Assembly: GCA_964612085.1 (NCBI GenBank)
Contig: CAZTCJ010000137.1
Coordinates: 1 to 6,964, forward strand
DNA length: 6,964 nt
Origin: CAZTCJ01 sp964612085
GTDB taxonomy: Bacteria > Pseudomonadota > Alphaproteobacteria > JAJFIK01
Direction: 5' to 3'
Shown here: in pieces, positions 1-6,526 of the stretch
Position numbering within the stretch: the stretch's first letter is position 1
How the letters are laid out: every line of letters starts with the position of its first letter
Notes under the pieces: model-generated
Seen by the model: the letters and a program-made list of their open reading frames with translations, nothing else
Databases searched by the model: none
What the model was told of the DNA's origin: nothing
Translations under genes and position numbers: made by a program

Positions 1-474
1 GTCGTGCTCTCGGCGGTGACGCCGGCCATGGAGAACGTCGCCCTCTGGCACGAACGGGACATCTCCCATTCCAGCGTGGAACGGATGATCGGCCCGGATG
101 CCACCGTGACGCTCGATTTCGCGCTTCACCGGCTGGCGGGCGTCATGGAGAAGCTGCTGGTTTACCCAGAGCGCATGAAAGCCAATCTGGACCGTCTGGG
201 CGGGCTCGTCCATTCCCAGCGCGTGCTTCTGGCGCTGACCCAGAAAGGCGTCGCCCGCGAGGACGCTTACCGGCTCGTCCAACGCAACGCCATGCCGGTC
301 TGGCAGCAGGGCGGCTCTTTCCTCGATCATCTGAAAGCGGATGAAGAGGTGACGGCCCGGCTGGCGCCGTCCGATCTCGACGCCCTGTTCGACCTCGGCT
401 ATCACACCGCCCATGTGGACACGATCTTTGCCCGCGTGTTCGGCCCCGCCGCCCGCGCCAAGCAGGTCGGCTAG
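1..474 (+). CDS. purB: Adenylosuccinate lyase, C-terminal part (5' end outside window)
   Basis: The enzyme acts twice in cytosolic purine synthesis: it cleaves SAICAR to AICAR plus fumarate, and adenylosuccinate to AMP plus fumarate. The visible 157 residues are the C-terminal third. They open with the strongly conserved stretch ENVALWHERDISHSSVER, which contributes to the active site in this family, and continue with LVYPERMKANLDRLGGLVHS and QGGSFLDHL, typical of the roughly 430-residue bacterial form. The frame is already open at base 1, so the GTG at base 4 is not the start. The fumarase/aspartase signature loop would lie upstream, outside the window. The gene ends with TAG and is followed by about 105 bases before the next start. 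I see no clear hairpin-plus-T-run terminator there. The identification is secure, and the only limitation is the missing 5' part. Confidence 0.95.
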   Translation, partial: VVLSAVTPAMENVALWHERDISHSSVERMIGPDATVTLDFALHRLAGVMEKLLVYPERMKANLDRLGGLVHSQRVLLALTQKGVAREDAYRLVQRNAMPVWQQGGSFLDHLKADEEVTARLAPSDLDALFDLGYHTAHVDTIFARVFGPAARAKQVG

Positions 475-510
475 ACGACGGCCCCGCCCCTTCAAACCGG
501 TCCTGGCCCT

Positions 511-544
511 TTGACAGTCGCACAGGCGCGACATGTGGTATTGT
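511..544 (+). promoter_or_regulatory. Candidate promoter for the lipoprotein/deiminase unit, with an inverted repeat in its spacer
   Basis: A perfect -35 hexamer TTGACA lies at 511-516 and an extended -10 element (TG at 536-537, then TATTGT at 539-544) lies upstream of the lipoprotein start. The spacer is 22 bases, longer than the usual 16-18, so this may be weak or activator-dependent. Between the two boxes sits the inverted repeat GTCGC (517-521), six bases, GCGAC (528-532), a possible operator. Predicted transcription start is near 551, giving a leader of about 30 bases. This is inferred from motifs only. Confidence 0.35.
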
Positions 545-579
545 CTTGCCCAATGCTGGTTGATCTGGGGGTAGATCCA

Positions 580-1257
580 ATGGCTTTTCTCAAACCGACC
601 AAGGGGCTGCGGGCCGCTCTGGCGCTGGCCTGCGCGTTCGTTCTGACCGCCTGCTTCGATATCGAGCACCGGGTGAAAATCGACGGCAAGGGGGCGGGCG
701 AGATCCTGCTGACCATCACCTCCGAACAGCTTCTCGACGAGGAAGTGCAGTTCGAGACCCTGATCGAGTCCGACGACGGCGAGACGGAAGTCCGCCAATA
801 TGTGGAAGACGGCAAGCTCGTTCACGAACAGTTTGTGGAGTTCGATTCCATCAACAGCCTGAAGCTCGCCGATCAGGAAATGGACGTCACCGTGCGCGAC
901 CGCATGCTCTGGGGCTTCGGGCCGACCCGCGCGACCTTCACCCACCGGCTGATCGCCGACGATGACGACGAAGACACGGATGTGCTGCTCGGCTTTTTCG
1001 AGGAACGCACCTATACCTTCTCCGTCACCCTGCCCGGCATCATCGAAGGGGTGGAGCCGGTCATGCTCGACGGCATCGAGGTCGAACCGGACCGCCAAGG
1101 CAATACGCTCACCTGGGTGATCCCTATGAACGCCCTTCTGTCTGCGGACGATGTGGTGTTTCAGGTGAACTTCATCGGCTTCTTCAAGTTCGAGGACGAA
1201 GCCCAGAACGAAGTGGTCGAAGGCGGCCTGGGCCAGTATATGCAGATGGTTCAATAA
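580..1257 (+). CDS. Secreted lipoprotein resembling the LppM family
   Basis: This 225-residue protein has a clear lipoprotein signal. A basic N-terminus (K5, K8, R11) is followed by a hydrophobic stretch (residues 12-22) and a lipobox L22-T23-A24-C25. Residue +2 is Phe rather than Asp, which favours sorting to the outer membrane. The mature part is rich in Asp and Glu, including a DDDDEDTD run, is predicted mostly beta, and has no membrane segment. The pattern after the cysteine (a short strand, then a DGKGAGEILLTI segment, later a TYTFSVTLPG strand and a TLTWVIPMNAL segment) resembles LppM-type lipoprotein domains. That assignment comes from pattern recall and is moderate; the exact role is unknown. 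ATG 580 is preferred because a G-rich ribosome site (GGGGG, 567-571) sits 8 bases upstream. An in-frame ATG at 553 has no ribosome site, though it could serve a leaderless transcript. The deiminase homologue follows after 38 bases, so co-transcription is likely. Confidence 0.85.
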   Translation: MAFLKPTKGLRAALALACAFVLTACFDIEHRVKIDGKGAGEILLTITSEQLLDEEVQFETLIESDDGETEVRQYVEDGKLVHEQFVEFDSINSLKLADQEMDVTVRDRMLWGFGPTRATFTHRLIADDDDEDTDVLLGFFEERTYTFSVTLPGIIEGVEPVMLDGIEVEPDRQGNTLTWVIPMNALLSADDVVFQVNFIGFFKFEDEAQNEVVEGGLGQYMQMVQ

Positions 1258-1295
1258 TCCGGACCCTGACACCGATCATTGAGGGACTTCCAATC

Positions 1296-2699
1296 ATGGC
1301 AGACGTGACCAGACGCGACCTGTGTGCAATGGGCGCGGCCCTAGGCGCGGCATCGGCATTCGGCTTGGCGGGCACGGCGCAGGCGCAACCGGCCTCAGCG
1401 CCGTTTCTCACTTCCGATATCGGCACGCTGCGTAAGGTGCTCGTCCATTCGATCACCGACGGCGAACAGCCCATCGGCAAGCTGGACGAAGGCCTGCTGC
1501 CCTATGCCGAAGCGGATGAAAAAGCCGCGGCCGAGCAACAGGCCGCCTTGATGACCCTGTTGCGCGACGCCGGGGCCGAGCTGATCGAAATCTCCGACGC
1601 GCTTGACGCCGCCATCGAAGTGACGCGCCCGAGCGGCGTCTTCGCGGCGTGGGTGGACGCGGCCTTCCCGCGCCTTGCCGCCGATCCGGCCAAGGTCACA
1701 GGCGCCATGCTGCTGGGCCGCGATCCGTCCACCCATTACCGGCTCGGACCGGACGGCAGCTATCGCCACAGCGCCAATGACAGCACCTCCACCATGTGGA
1801 CGCGGGATTCCGCCTTCATGACACCGCAGGGGCTCGTCATGTGCAATGCGGCGTCGCCCCGGCGGCACCGGGAAAACATGCTGCTGCGCTATCTTTATCA
1901 GCACTCCCCGCTTCTCGAGGACTATCCCATCATTTTCGACGCGGTCGAGGAAGGCATGATCATCGAGGGCGGCGACGCCATGGTCGTCGACGAGCGCACC
2001 CTGTTTCTCGGTGTCGGCAACCGGACCGACCCGCGCATCGCGCCGGTGCTGGCCCGGCGGCTGAACATGGACATCCTGACCGTTCAGACGGTCGATGTGA
2101 CCCACATGCGCCAGCGCGGCTGGTCGGACAGCGGCCCGGCGCCGGAACTGCGCGTGCTCTTGCTACATCTGGACACCTATTTCACCCATGTGGCGCCCAA
2201 GCACGGGCTCGTCCTGCCTTTGGTCATGGAAAAGGACCACGCGGAGGACAATCCCCTGGCGCGCTTCATTCGCGGCGCGCGGGCCGAGACGAAAATGTCG
2301 GAAAAGGAGGCGGAAAGCGCCCTGAAGATCCTCAAGGAGTTCGGCAAGGTGACGCTTTACCGGCGCGGCTCGGGCAAGGCGGACGATCTCGACGGTCTGA
2401 AGCTCGTGGATTATCTGCGTAAGGAACGCTACCGCCTGACCTATACGGGCGGCCCGTTGCCGGAAGGCGACCAGGATGTCTTCCACCACTTCATGACCGT
2501 GGCCTATCCGGAACAGCGGCGTCAGGCGACCAATGTGGTGCAGGCCGTGCCCGGCCGGGTCATCGCCTATTCCGGCAATCCGTACACAAAGCAGGCACTC
2601 GAAGAAGACGGCATCGCCGTCGATACCTTCCACGCCCGGGAGCTTTGGGCCTGGCATGGCGGGCCCCACTGCCTGACCCAGCCGCTGGAACGGGCTTAA
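1296..2699 (+). CDS. Exported arginine deiminase-family protein (guanidine-modifying superfamily)
   Basis: This 467-residue protein begins with a Tat-type signal: the twin-arginine TRRDLCA at residues 5-11, a long Ala/Gly hydrophobic run, and an AQA cleavage motif near residue 31. It is therefore expected in the periplasm, which is unusual for this mostly cytosolic family. The mature part opens with DIGTLRKVLVHS, as in arginine deiminases. The pentein catalytic set is visible: D171 (TRDSAF), R190 (PRRHRE), E224 and D227 (EGGD), R243 (GNRTDP), H291 and D293 (HLDTYF), and the nucleophile C459 (GGPHCLTQPL). Arginine deiminase converts arginine to citrulline and ammonia. Here, however, the residue five before the cysteine is H454, where the Pseudomonas aeruginosa enzyme has Arg401 contacting the substrate carboxylate, so the substrate may be another guanidino compound or a peptide. 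A charged segment of about 40 extra residues (about 325-380) lies between HLDT and the cysteine. No arcB, arcC or arcD neighbours are present. The ribosome site GAGGGA is at 1281-1286. The family is sure; the substrate is not. Confidence 0.9.
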   Translation: MADVTRRDLCAMGAALGAASAFGLAGTAQAQPASAPFLTSDIGTLRKVLVHSITDGEQPIGKLDEGLLPYAEADEKAAAEQQAALMTLLRDAGAELIEISDALDAAIEVTRPSGVFAAWVDAAFPRLAADPAKVTGAMLLGRDPSTHYRLGPDGSYRHSANDSTSTMWTRDSAFMTPQGLVMCNAASPRRHRENMLLRYLYQHSPLLEDYPIIFDAVEEGMIIEGGDAMVVDERTLFLGVGNRTDPRIAPVLARRLNMDILTVQTVDVTHMRQRGWSDSGPAPELRVLLLHLDTYFTHVAPKHGLVLPLVMEKDHAEDNPLARFIRGARAETKMSEKEAESALKILKEFGKVTLYRRGSGKADDLDGLKLVDYLRKERYRLTYTGGPLPEGDQDVFHHFMTVAYPEQRRQATNVVQAVPGRVIAYSGNPYTKQALEEDGIAVDTFHARELWAWHGGPHCLTQPLERA

Positions 2700-3481
2700 G
2701 GCGTCGCTTCGTCAGGGGCGACCTCAGCGTCCGCCTCAGCCTCGGCTTGCGCCTTCGCATAGGTATAGCCCACGACCGCGCCGCCCACGATCTGAGCCGC
2801 GAAATTGGCAAGCAGTGTCGCGATCATGATGGAAAGCGACAACAGGGCGGCGCGCCAGACCCGTCCGAATCCGGACAAAGCCCGGAAAGCTCCGCGATAG
2901 CCGGTTACCCCGTCGAGCATCAGCGTTACAAAGGCAGACAGGAAACTGTATACCAGGAACTGGCTGGGCGGGAGAAAGACAAGACCAAGGGTGGAAAAAA
3001 CCGTCAGTACGGAACTTGGGGTATTGGTGGCGAAGACATAGCGCTGGCGTGTGGCGAGCGTCGTTTTCTGGCCCCAAAACGGATAGATCGACGCCAGCAC
3101 GGTCATCAGCAGCAGGAGCGTGAACGGCATGACCGCGAAGGTCCAGGTCGCCACTTCGAGCCCCAGGTCCTGATAGGTCATGCCTTCGGGCAGGAACACG
3201 CCCGCCGCCTCGAACTGTTCGGCGAAAGCGGCGACGATGGGCGTGTCTTCACCCGCCCAGATGAACCGGAAGAAAAACAGCACCGCCATGACGGAAAACC
3301 ACAGGCGGATCGACGGCGTGTAGCGCTCGAACCACCGGGGATCGTCGGCCGCCTCATAATAAGCGCGCGGGTTGACGAACAGGGTGCCGATGCTGCGCAG
3401 GCCCTGGAGATTGAGCTCGAAAATGTCGAACAGCAGATCATCGATGGTGATCCGCCCGGATTTCGCTGTCCTGCTGCTCAT
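2696..3481 (-). CDS. Multi-spanning membrane protein resembling DUF3667
   Basis: This 261-residue protein is probably in the inner membrane. Its N-terminal part (LLFDIFELNLQGLRSIGTLF, then NPRAYYEAADDPRWFERYTPSIRLWFS) follows the DUF3667 pattern, in which a short amphipathic region with a P-x-x-x-Y-type motif leads into the first membrane segment. Hydrophobic segments lie at about residues 57-76, 111-133, 158-189 (probably two) and 212-240. The C-terminus is an Ala/Glu-rich acidic tail. The N-terminal zinc ribbon seen in many DUF3667 proteins is not present. I cannot name a function. ATG 3481 is supported by GAGGGG (3488-3493) six bases upstream. It is the last gene of the leftward unit, 58 bases after the cyclotransferase-like gene; that gap is AT-richer than its surroundings and shows no strong terminator. 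Its stop codon overlaps the stop of the convergent deiminase gene. Confidence 0.75.
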   Translation of the reverse strand: MSSRTAKSGRITIDDLLFDIFELNLQGLRSIGTLFVNPRAYYEAADDPRWFERYTPSIRLWFSVMAVLFFFRFIWAGEDTPIVAAFAEQFEAAGVFLPEGMTYQDLGLEVATWTFAVMPFTLLLLMTVLASIYPFWGQKTTLATRQRYVFATNTPSSVLTVFSTLGLVFLPPSQFLVYSFLSAFVTLMLDGVTGYRGAFRALSGFGRVWRAALLSLSIMIATLLANFAAQIVGGAVVGYTYAKAQAEAEADAEVAPDEATP

Positions 3482-3539
3482 GACGCGCCCCTCAGCCTCA
3501 ACTGCCCCACCGCTTAATAAAGCTTAGCGCCACCTACTG

Positions 3540-3908
3540 TCATGGCAATGCGTTGACATACACAAAAGCCGTGATGCCGGACGCCAGAACCGCCTCGATA
3601 CGCGCGTAATCCCCCACCTCATAGGCGTCGGCCGCCTCCAGTTCAGCGCGCGTGATGCGGAACACGGTCCCCGGAATGAGATCCGCCGGATCGCCGGTCG
3701 GACAGGCGATGGTGTGGACATCGAGGCCGCTCGCCTCGATCACGGCCGCATCGGTGATGGTGACGGGCTCCAGAGCATAGCCGGGCAGACTGTCGGGCCG
3801 GCCGTCCAGCAGGCGGCCGAATGTGGCCTGCTGCACCTTGGGCAATTGCAGCGTGCCGTAGGAAAAAAGAAACACGGTTTCAGCAGAACCGGTGCTCTGT
3901 GTGCTCAT
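3540..3908 (-). CDS. Gamma-glutamylcyclotransferase / AIG2-like family protein
   Basis: This 122-residue cytosolic protein has the compact size of the AIG2-like gamma-glutamylcyclotransferase fold. Members release 5-oxoproline from gamma-glutamyl amines, peptides or glutathione, or have uncharacterised roles. The glycine-loop motif YGTL is at residues 17-20 in FSYGTLQLPKVQ. The probable catalytic Glu is E97 in ADAYEVGDYARIEAV, matching the family's (L)DxxE-x-x-Y-x-R segment, and a PGTVFRI strand precedes it as expected. The substrate cannot be told from sequence. The gene starts 19 bases after the stop of the PQQ dehydrogenase gene and its ribosome site is weak (only a GGA about 8-10 bases upstream), so it is probably translated from the same message. 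The family is fairly sure; a link to glutathione or amine metabolism here would be guesswork. Confidence 0.83.
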   Translation of the reverse strand: MSTQSTGSAETVFLFSYGTLQLPKVQQATFGRLLDGRPDSLPGYALEPVTITDAAVIEASGLDVHTIACPTGDPADLIPGTVFRITRAELEAADAYEVGDYARIEAVLASGITAFVYVNALP

Positions 3909-3927
3909 GGGTTGATCCGGGGACTGT

Positions 3928-5871
3928 CTATGGATGAGGCAAGGCGAAGGCCACTACGTAATCGCCAAGCGTCGTGGTCATGCGGGAATGGCCGCCGACA
4001 GCGATCACCACATATTGCCGCCCTTCCCACATATAAGACATGGGCGTGGCCTGACCGCCCGCGGGCAGGCGGCCGCGCCACAGTTCCTCGCCCGTCTCCA
4101 CATCATACGCCCGCAAAAAATCGTCCATGGCCGCGCCGATAAAGAGCAGTCCGCCCGCCGTCACGATGGGCCCGCCCAGATTGGGTGTGCCATAGGCGAT
4201 CTCGACGCCGAGGGGGGCGATGTCTTTCGTGGTGCCGAACGGCGTTTCCCAGACGATATCGCCCGTATCCAGATCGATGGCATGGAGCATGCCCCAGGGC
4301 GGGGGCGTACACGGCAGACCGAGGGGCGAGAACACCATATTGCGGCGCATGGCGAAGCGCGCACCGCGCTGGGGGGAGATTTCCTGATCCGGATGGTTAT
4401 GACGCATCTCGTCGAAATGTTCCGGGCGGATCAACTGCACCACATGGGGTGCGCGGGAGGTGTTGACGAAGGCCAGGCGGCGGGCGGGATCGAAGGCCAT
4501 GCCGCCCCAATTGGCCCCGCCGCCCGTATAGGGATAGATCAGCGTGCCCTGAACGCCGGGGGGCGTGTAAAGCCCTTCATAGCGCAGTTTTTCGAGCGTC
4601 TTGCGGCAGGCGCCCCGGTCCCAGAAGCTGATCCCCCAGGCATCGTCCGGCAGGGTGAGCGGCGGCACCAGCGGACGTGGCTTCACCGGAAAGGGCTGGG
4701 TCGGCGACAATTGCTCGCCTTCGGCTCCATACTGAGGAACCGGCCGTTCTTCCACAGGGATGACCGGCTCGCCGGTCTCACGGTCAAGCACGAAGACAAG
4801 GCCCATCTTGGTCGCCTGCACCACCACGGGCACGGGCTCGCTGCCATAAGCAGCCTCGTAAAGGCCAGGCTGGGCGGGCACGTCATAATCCCAGACATCG
4901 TGGTGCACGGTCTGGAAATGCCAGACCACGGATCCCGTTGCCGCATCGAGCGCCACCACGGAATTGGCATAGCGGTTGTCGCCAGGCCGCTCGCCGCCAT
5001 AGAAGTCGGGGCTCGGAGACGAGGTCGGCACGAACACGAGCCCCCGCTCCTCGTCCACGCTCATGGGCGCCCAGGCATTGGCATGGCCCTGACGCGGCGT
5101 GCCTTCGATCTCCCAGCTATCCCGTTCCGGGTGGTCGTCCGTGCGCGGAATGGGATCGAAGGTCCAGCGCAACCGTCCGCTGCGCGCATCATAGGCCCGG
5201 ACCGCGCCGTTCGGCGCCTCAAGCCGCGCATTGTCGGAGATGGACGAGCCAACGATCACCGTATCGCCCACCACCACTGGCGGCGAGGTGATCTGGAATT
5301 CGCCGGGCCACAGAAGATCCATGCCCGGATCGATGGTCACCTGCCCCGTATCGCCGAAACCGGCGCAAGGCCGACCTGTTTCCGCATCGACGGCGATCAG
5401 GCGGGAATCGTTCGTACCCATGAAAATCCGGGTCCGGCAGGCCGGCGCGGCAGCCGCGGAGGTATCCCGCCAGGAGGCGACGCCACGGCAGACATATTGA
5501 TTGGCCGGATCCTGGTCGCGGCTCACCGACGGATCGAAACGCCATTTCTCGGCGCCAGTGCCCGGATCGAAGGCGATGATCGTGTTGAAGGGAGAGCACA
5601 GGACCAGACTGCCCGCCACCAGGATGGGCGTCGCCTCGAACGCGCTTTCCTCAAAGCCCGGCTCATGGGCGTGGCCGGTGCGCGCCGTCCAGGCGGTCTC
5701 AAGGGCCGCCACATTGGCGGTCGTGATCTGAGCGGCGGGAGTATAGCGGGTACCGCCCGCATCGCCGCCATAGTGGTCCCAGCCTTCGGCTAGGACCGGG
5801 GTGCCCGCCAGGATGAAGGCCACAAATGCCGGCAGCGCCAGGCGCCGACGGGCCGCGCTACCGGCTGGCAA
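3928..5871 (-). CDS. PQQ-dependent dehydrogenase, glucose dehydrogenase type, soluble periplasmic form
   Basis: This quinoprotein should oxidise a sugar or other alcohol in the periplasm using pyrroloquinoline quinone. The eight-bladed propeller resembles the C-terminal 650 residues of E. coli membrane glucose dehydrogenase. Matching stretches include DHYGGDAGGTRYTPAAQI, YVCRGVASW, FQTVHHDVWDYDVPAQP, RYEGLYTPPGVQGTLIYP, LPAGGQATPMSYMWEG and GDYVVAFALP. The probable catalytic Asp is D330 (second Asp of WDYD), and K355 (ATKMG) matches the PQQ-contacting Lys. F95 (LCSPFN) sits where the E. coli enzyme, from memory, has His262. No CxxCH haem motif is present. The five-helix N-terminal anchor of about 150 residues is absent and is replaced by a signal peptide. 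I place the start at TTG 5871: it gives an N-terminus PAGSAARRR, a hydrophobic core LALPAFVAFILAG and a VLA cleavage site after residue 28. ATG 5985 would add 38 basic residues overlapping DUF1476. A GAGGA lies just upstream but only two bases away, so the start is uncertain. The substrate is unknown and no pqq genes are nearby. Confidence 0.92.
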   Translation of the reverse strand: MPAGSAARRRLALPAFVAFILAGTPVLAEGWDHYGGDAGGTRYTPAAQITTANVAALETAWTARTGHAHEPGFEESAFEATPILVAGSLVLCSPFNTIIAFDPGTGAEKWRFDPSVSRDQDPANQYVCRGVASWRDTSAAAAPACRTRIFMGTNDSRLIAVDAETGRPCAGFGDTGQVTIDPGMDLLWPGEFQITSPPVVVGDTVIVGSSISDNARLEAPNGAVRAYDARSGRLRWTFDPIPRTDDHPERDSWEIEGTPRQGHANAWAPMSVDEERGLVFVPTSSPSPDFYGGERPGDNRYANSVVALDAATGSVVWHFQTVHHDVWDYDVPAQPGLYEAAYGSEPVPVVVQATKMGLVFVLDRETGEPVIPVEERPVPQYGAEGEQLSPTQPFPVKPRPLVPPLTLPDDAWGISFWDRGACRKTLEKLRYEGLYTPPGVQGTLIYPYTGGGANWGGMAFDPARRLAFVNTSRAPHVVQLIRPEHFDEMRHNHPDQEISPQRGARFAMRRNMVFSPLGLPCTPPPWGMLHAIDLDTGDIVWETPFGTTKDIAPLGVEIAYGTPNLGGPIVTAGGLLFIGAAMDDFLRAYDVETGEELWRGRLPAGGQATPMSYMWEGRQYVVIAVGGHSRMTTTLGDYVVAFALPHP

Positions 5872-6181
5872 GGTCCTCGGTCGCCTGAACCAGCAACTCT
5901 TCCATGGTGCGCCGAATTTGGTGGTCCGAGATCTCCACGCCCTTGGCGTCGAAATCCGCCCGGATCTTCTGGAAGACATCCTCATCCCCCGGCTCGATCA
6001 AATCCGATTTCAGCACGTCCTGGGCATAGGCCTCGGCCGCCTCGCCCGACAGACCCAAATGATCTGCCGCCCACAGGCCCAGCATCTTGTTGCGCCGCGC
6101 CCGCGCCTTGAATTTCAGCTCTTCATCATGGGCGAATTTGGCTTCCGCCGCACGTTTGCGGTCGTCGAAAGAGGACGTCAT
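5858..6181 (-). CDS. DUF1476 protein, F1Fo-ATP synthase zeta-type inhibitor
   Basis: This 107-residue protein matches the alphaproteobacterial DUF1476 family, known from Paracoccus denitrificans as the zeta subunit, which binds F1 and blocks ATP hydrolysis much as mitochondrial IF1 does. The N-terminal inhibitory stretch FDDRKRAAEAKFAHDEEL (residues 5-22) leads into RARRNKMLGLWAADHLGLSG and a helical bundle with EPGDEDVFQKI and IRRTMEELL. Length equals the family norm, with no signal peptide or membrane segment. ATG 6181 is preceded by GGAGA (6187-6191) at good spacing. The gene is divergent to purC, a common alphaproteobacterial arrangement. Its last 14 bases overlap the preferred start of the PQQ dehydrogenase gene, suggesting translational coupling of an ATP synthase inhibitor to a respiratory dehydrogenase. 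How strongly this homologue inhibits its own ATP synthase is not predictable, since potency varies between species. Confidence 0.95.
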   Translation of the reverse strand: MTSSFDDRKRAAEAKFAHDEELKFKARARRNKMLGLWAADHLGLSGEAAEAYAQDVLKSDLIEPGDEDVFQKIRADFDAKGVEISDHQIRRTMEELLVQATEDLASR

Positions 6182-6270
6182 CCGGGTCTCCGTGTCTCTC
6201 AGGCGCCGATTCGGAATGGCGCGCCGGGGGTTATGGGCCGGATCGGCATCGGATCCCTGGCCTCTGAATG

Positions 6271-6299
6271 GGGATACCGCCCCGCCGGTATGATATCAA
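6271..6299 (-). promoter_or_regulatory. Candidate promoter for the leftward DUF1476 unit
   Basis: Reading leftward, TTGATA (6299-6294, five of six matches to the -35 consensus) is followed after 17 bases by TATCCC (6276-6271), a weaker -10. An inverted repeat ATACC (6274-6278), eight bases, GGTAT (6287-6291), spans the spacer and could be an operator. Transcription would begin near 6264, about 80 bases before the DUF1476 start. Evidence is motif-only. Confidence 0.33.
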
Positions 6300-6371
6300 C
6301 AGAATCCGGGCCTTTCAGCCATTGAAATCAAGGGCCCAGCGCCCCGCCGGACCGGTCCCGCAGAGTTTGTG

Positions 6372-6401
6372 TTGGCATTTGGAAGCCTTATTTCCTATCT
6401 G
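6372..6401 (+). promoter_or_regulatory. purC: Candidate promoter for purC
   Basis: TTGGCA (6372-6377, five of six matches to the -35 consensus) and TATCTG (6396-6401, three to four matches to the -10) are separated by 18 bases in a locally AT-richer stretch. Transcription from here would leave an untranslated leader of about 185 bases before the purC ATG. Motif-only, so low to moderate confidence. Confidence 0.33.
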
Positions 6402-6503
6402 TGGGACATCCAAACGGGGAGATGCACGCCACAGGGCTGCGACCCTGCCGAAATCGCGCCGTCTTCTCAGACAGGCCACATTATGGGTGAATTCTGCAGA
6501 CCC

Positions 6504-6526
6504 TGCCCCTTGATATGCCAAGGGCA
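6504..6526 (+). promoter_or_regulatory. Inverted repeat / hairpin in the purC leader
   Basis: The left arm TGCCCCTTG (6504-6512) pairs with the right arm CAAGGGCA (6519-6526) across the six-base loop ATATGC, with one bulged C. No T-run follows, so it is not a simple intrinsic terminator. It could be an operator or a leader RNA hairpin. A second short hairpin, GGGCC (6562-6566), four bases, GGCCC (6571-6575), lies just ahead of the purC ribosome site. Confidence 0.4.

Noticed and set aside
1395..2105. 236-codon open frame on the - strand
   Set aside because: It is antisense to the deiminase homologue, whose catalytic motifs prove the + strand frame.
2645..3517. 290-codon open frame on the + strand
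   Set aside because: It is antisense to the DUF3667-like membrane protein gene, is low in hydrophobic segments, highly charged, and shows no recognisable domain or ribosome site.
3934..5793. 619-codon open frame on the + strand
   Set aside because: It lies wholly opposite the PQQ dehydrogenase gene and its translation is rich in Arg, His and Gly with no family motif. It is a by-product of GC-rich codon use in the real gene.
5872..5985. Longer start (ATG 5985) for the PQQ dehydrogenase
   Set aside because: It would overlap DUF1476 by 128 bases and place 38 basic residues before an otherwise ideal signal peptide.
6405..6460. Possible cobalamin-type riboswitch (GCCACAGGGCTGCGACCCTG resembles a B12 box region)
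   Set aside because: The full set of conserved blocks in order is not present, and purC is not a usual cobalamin-controlled gene.
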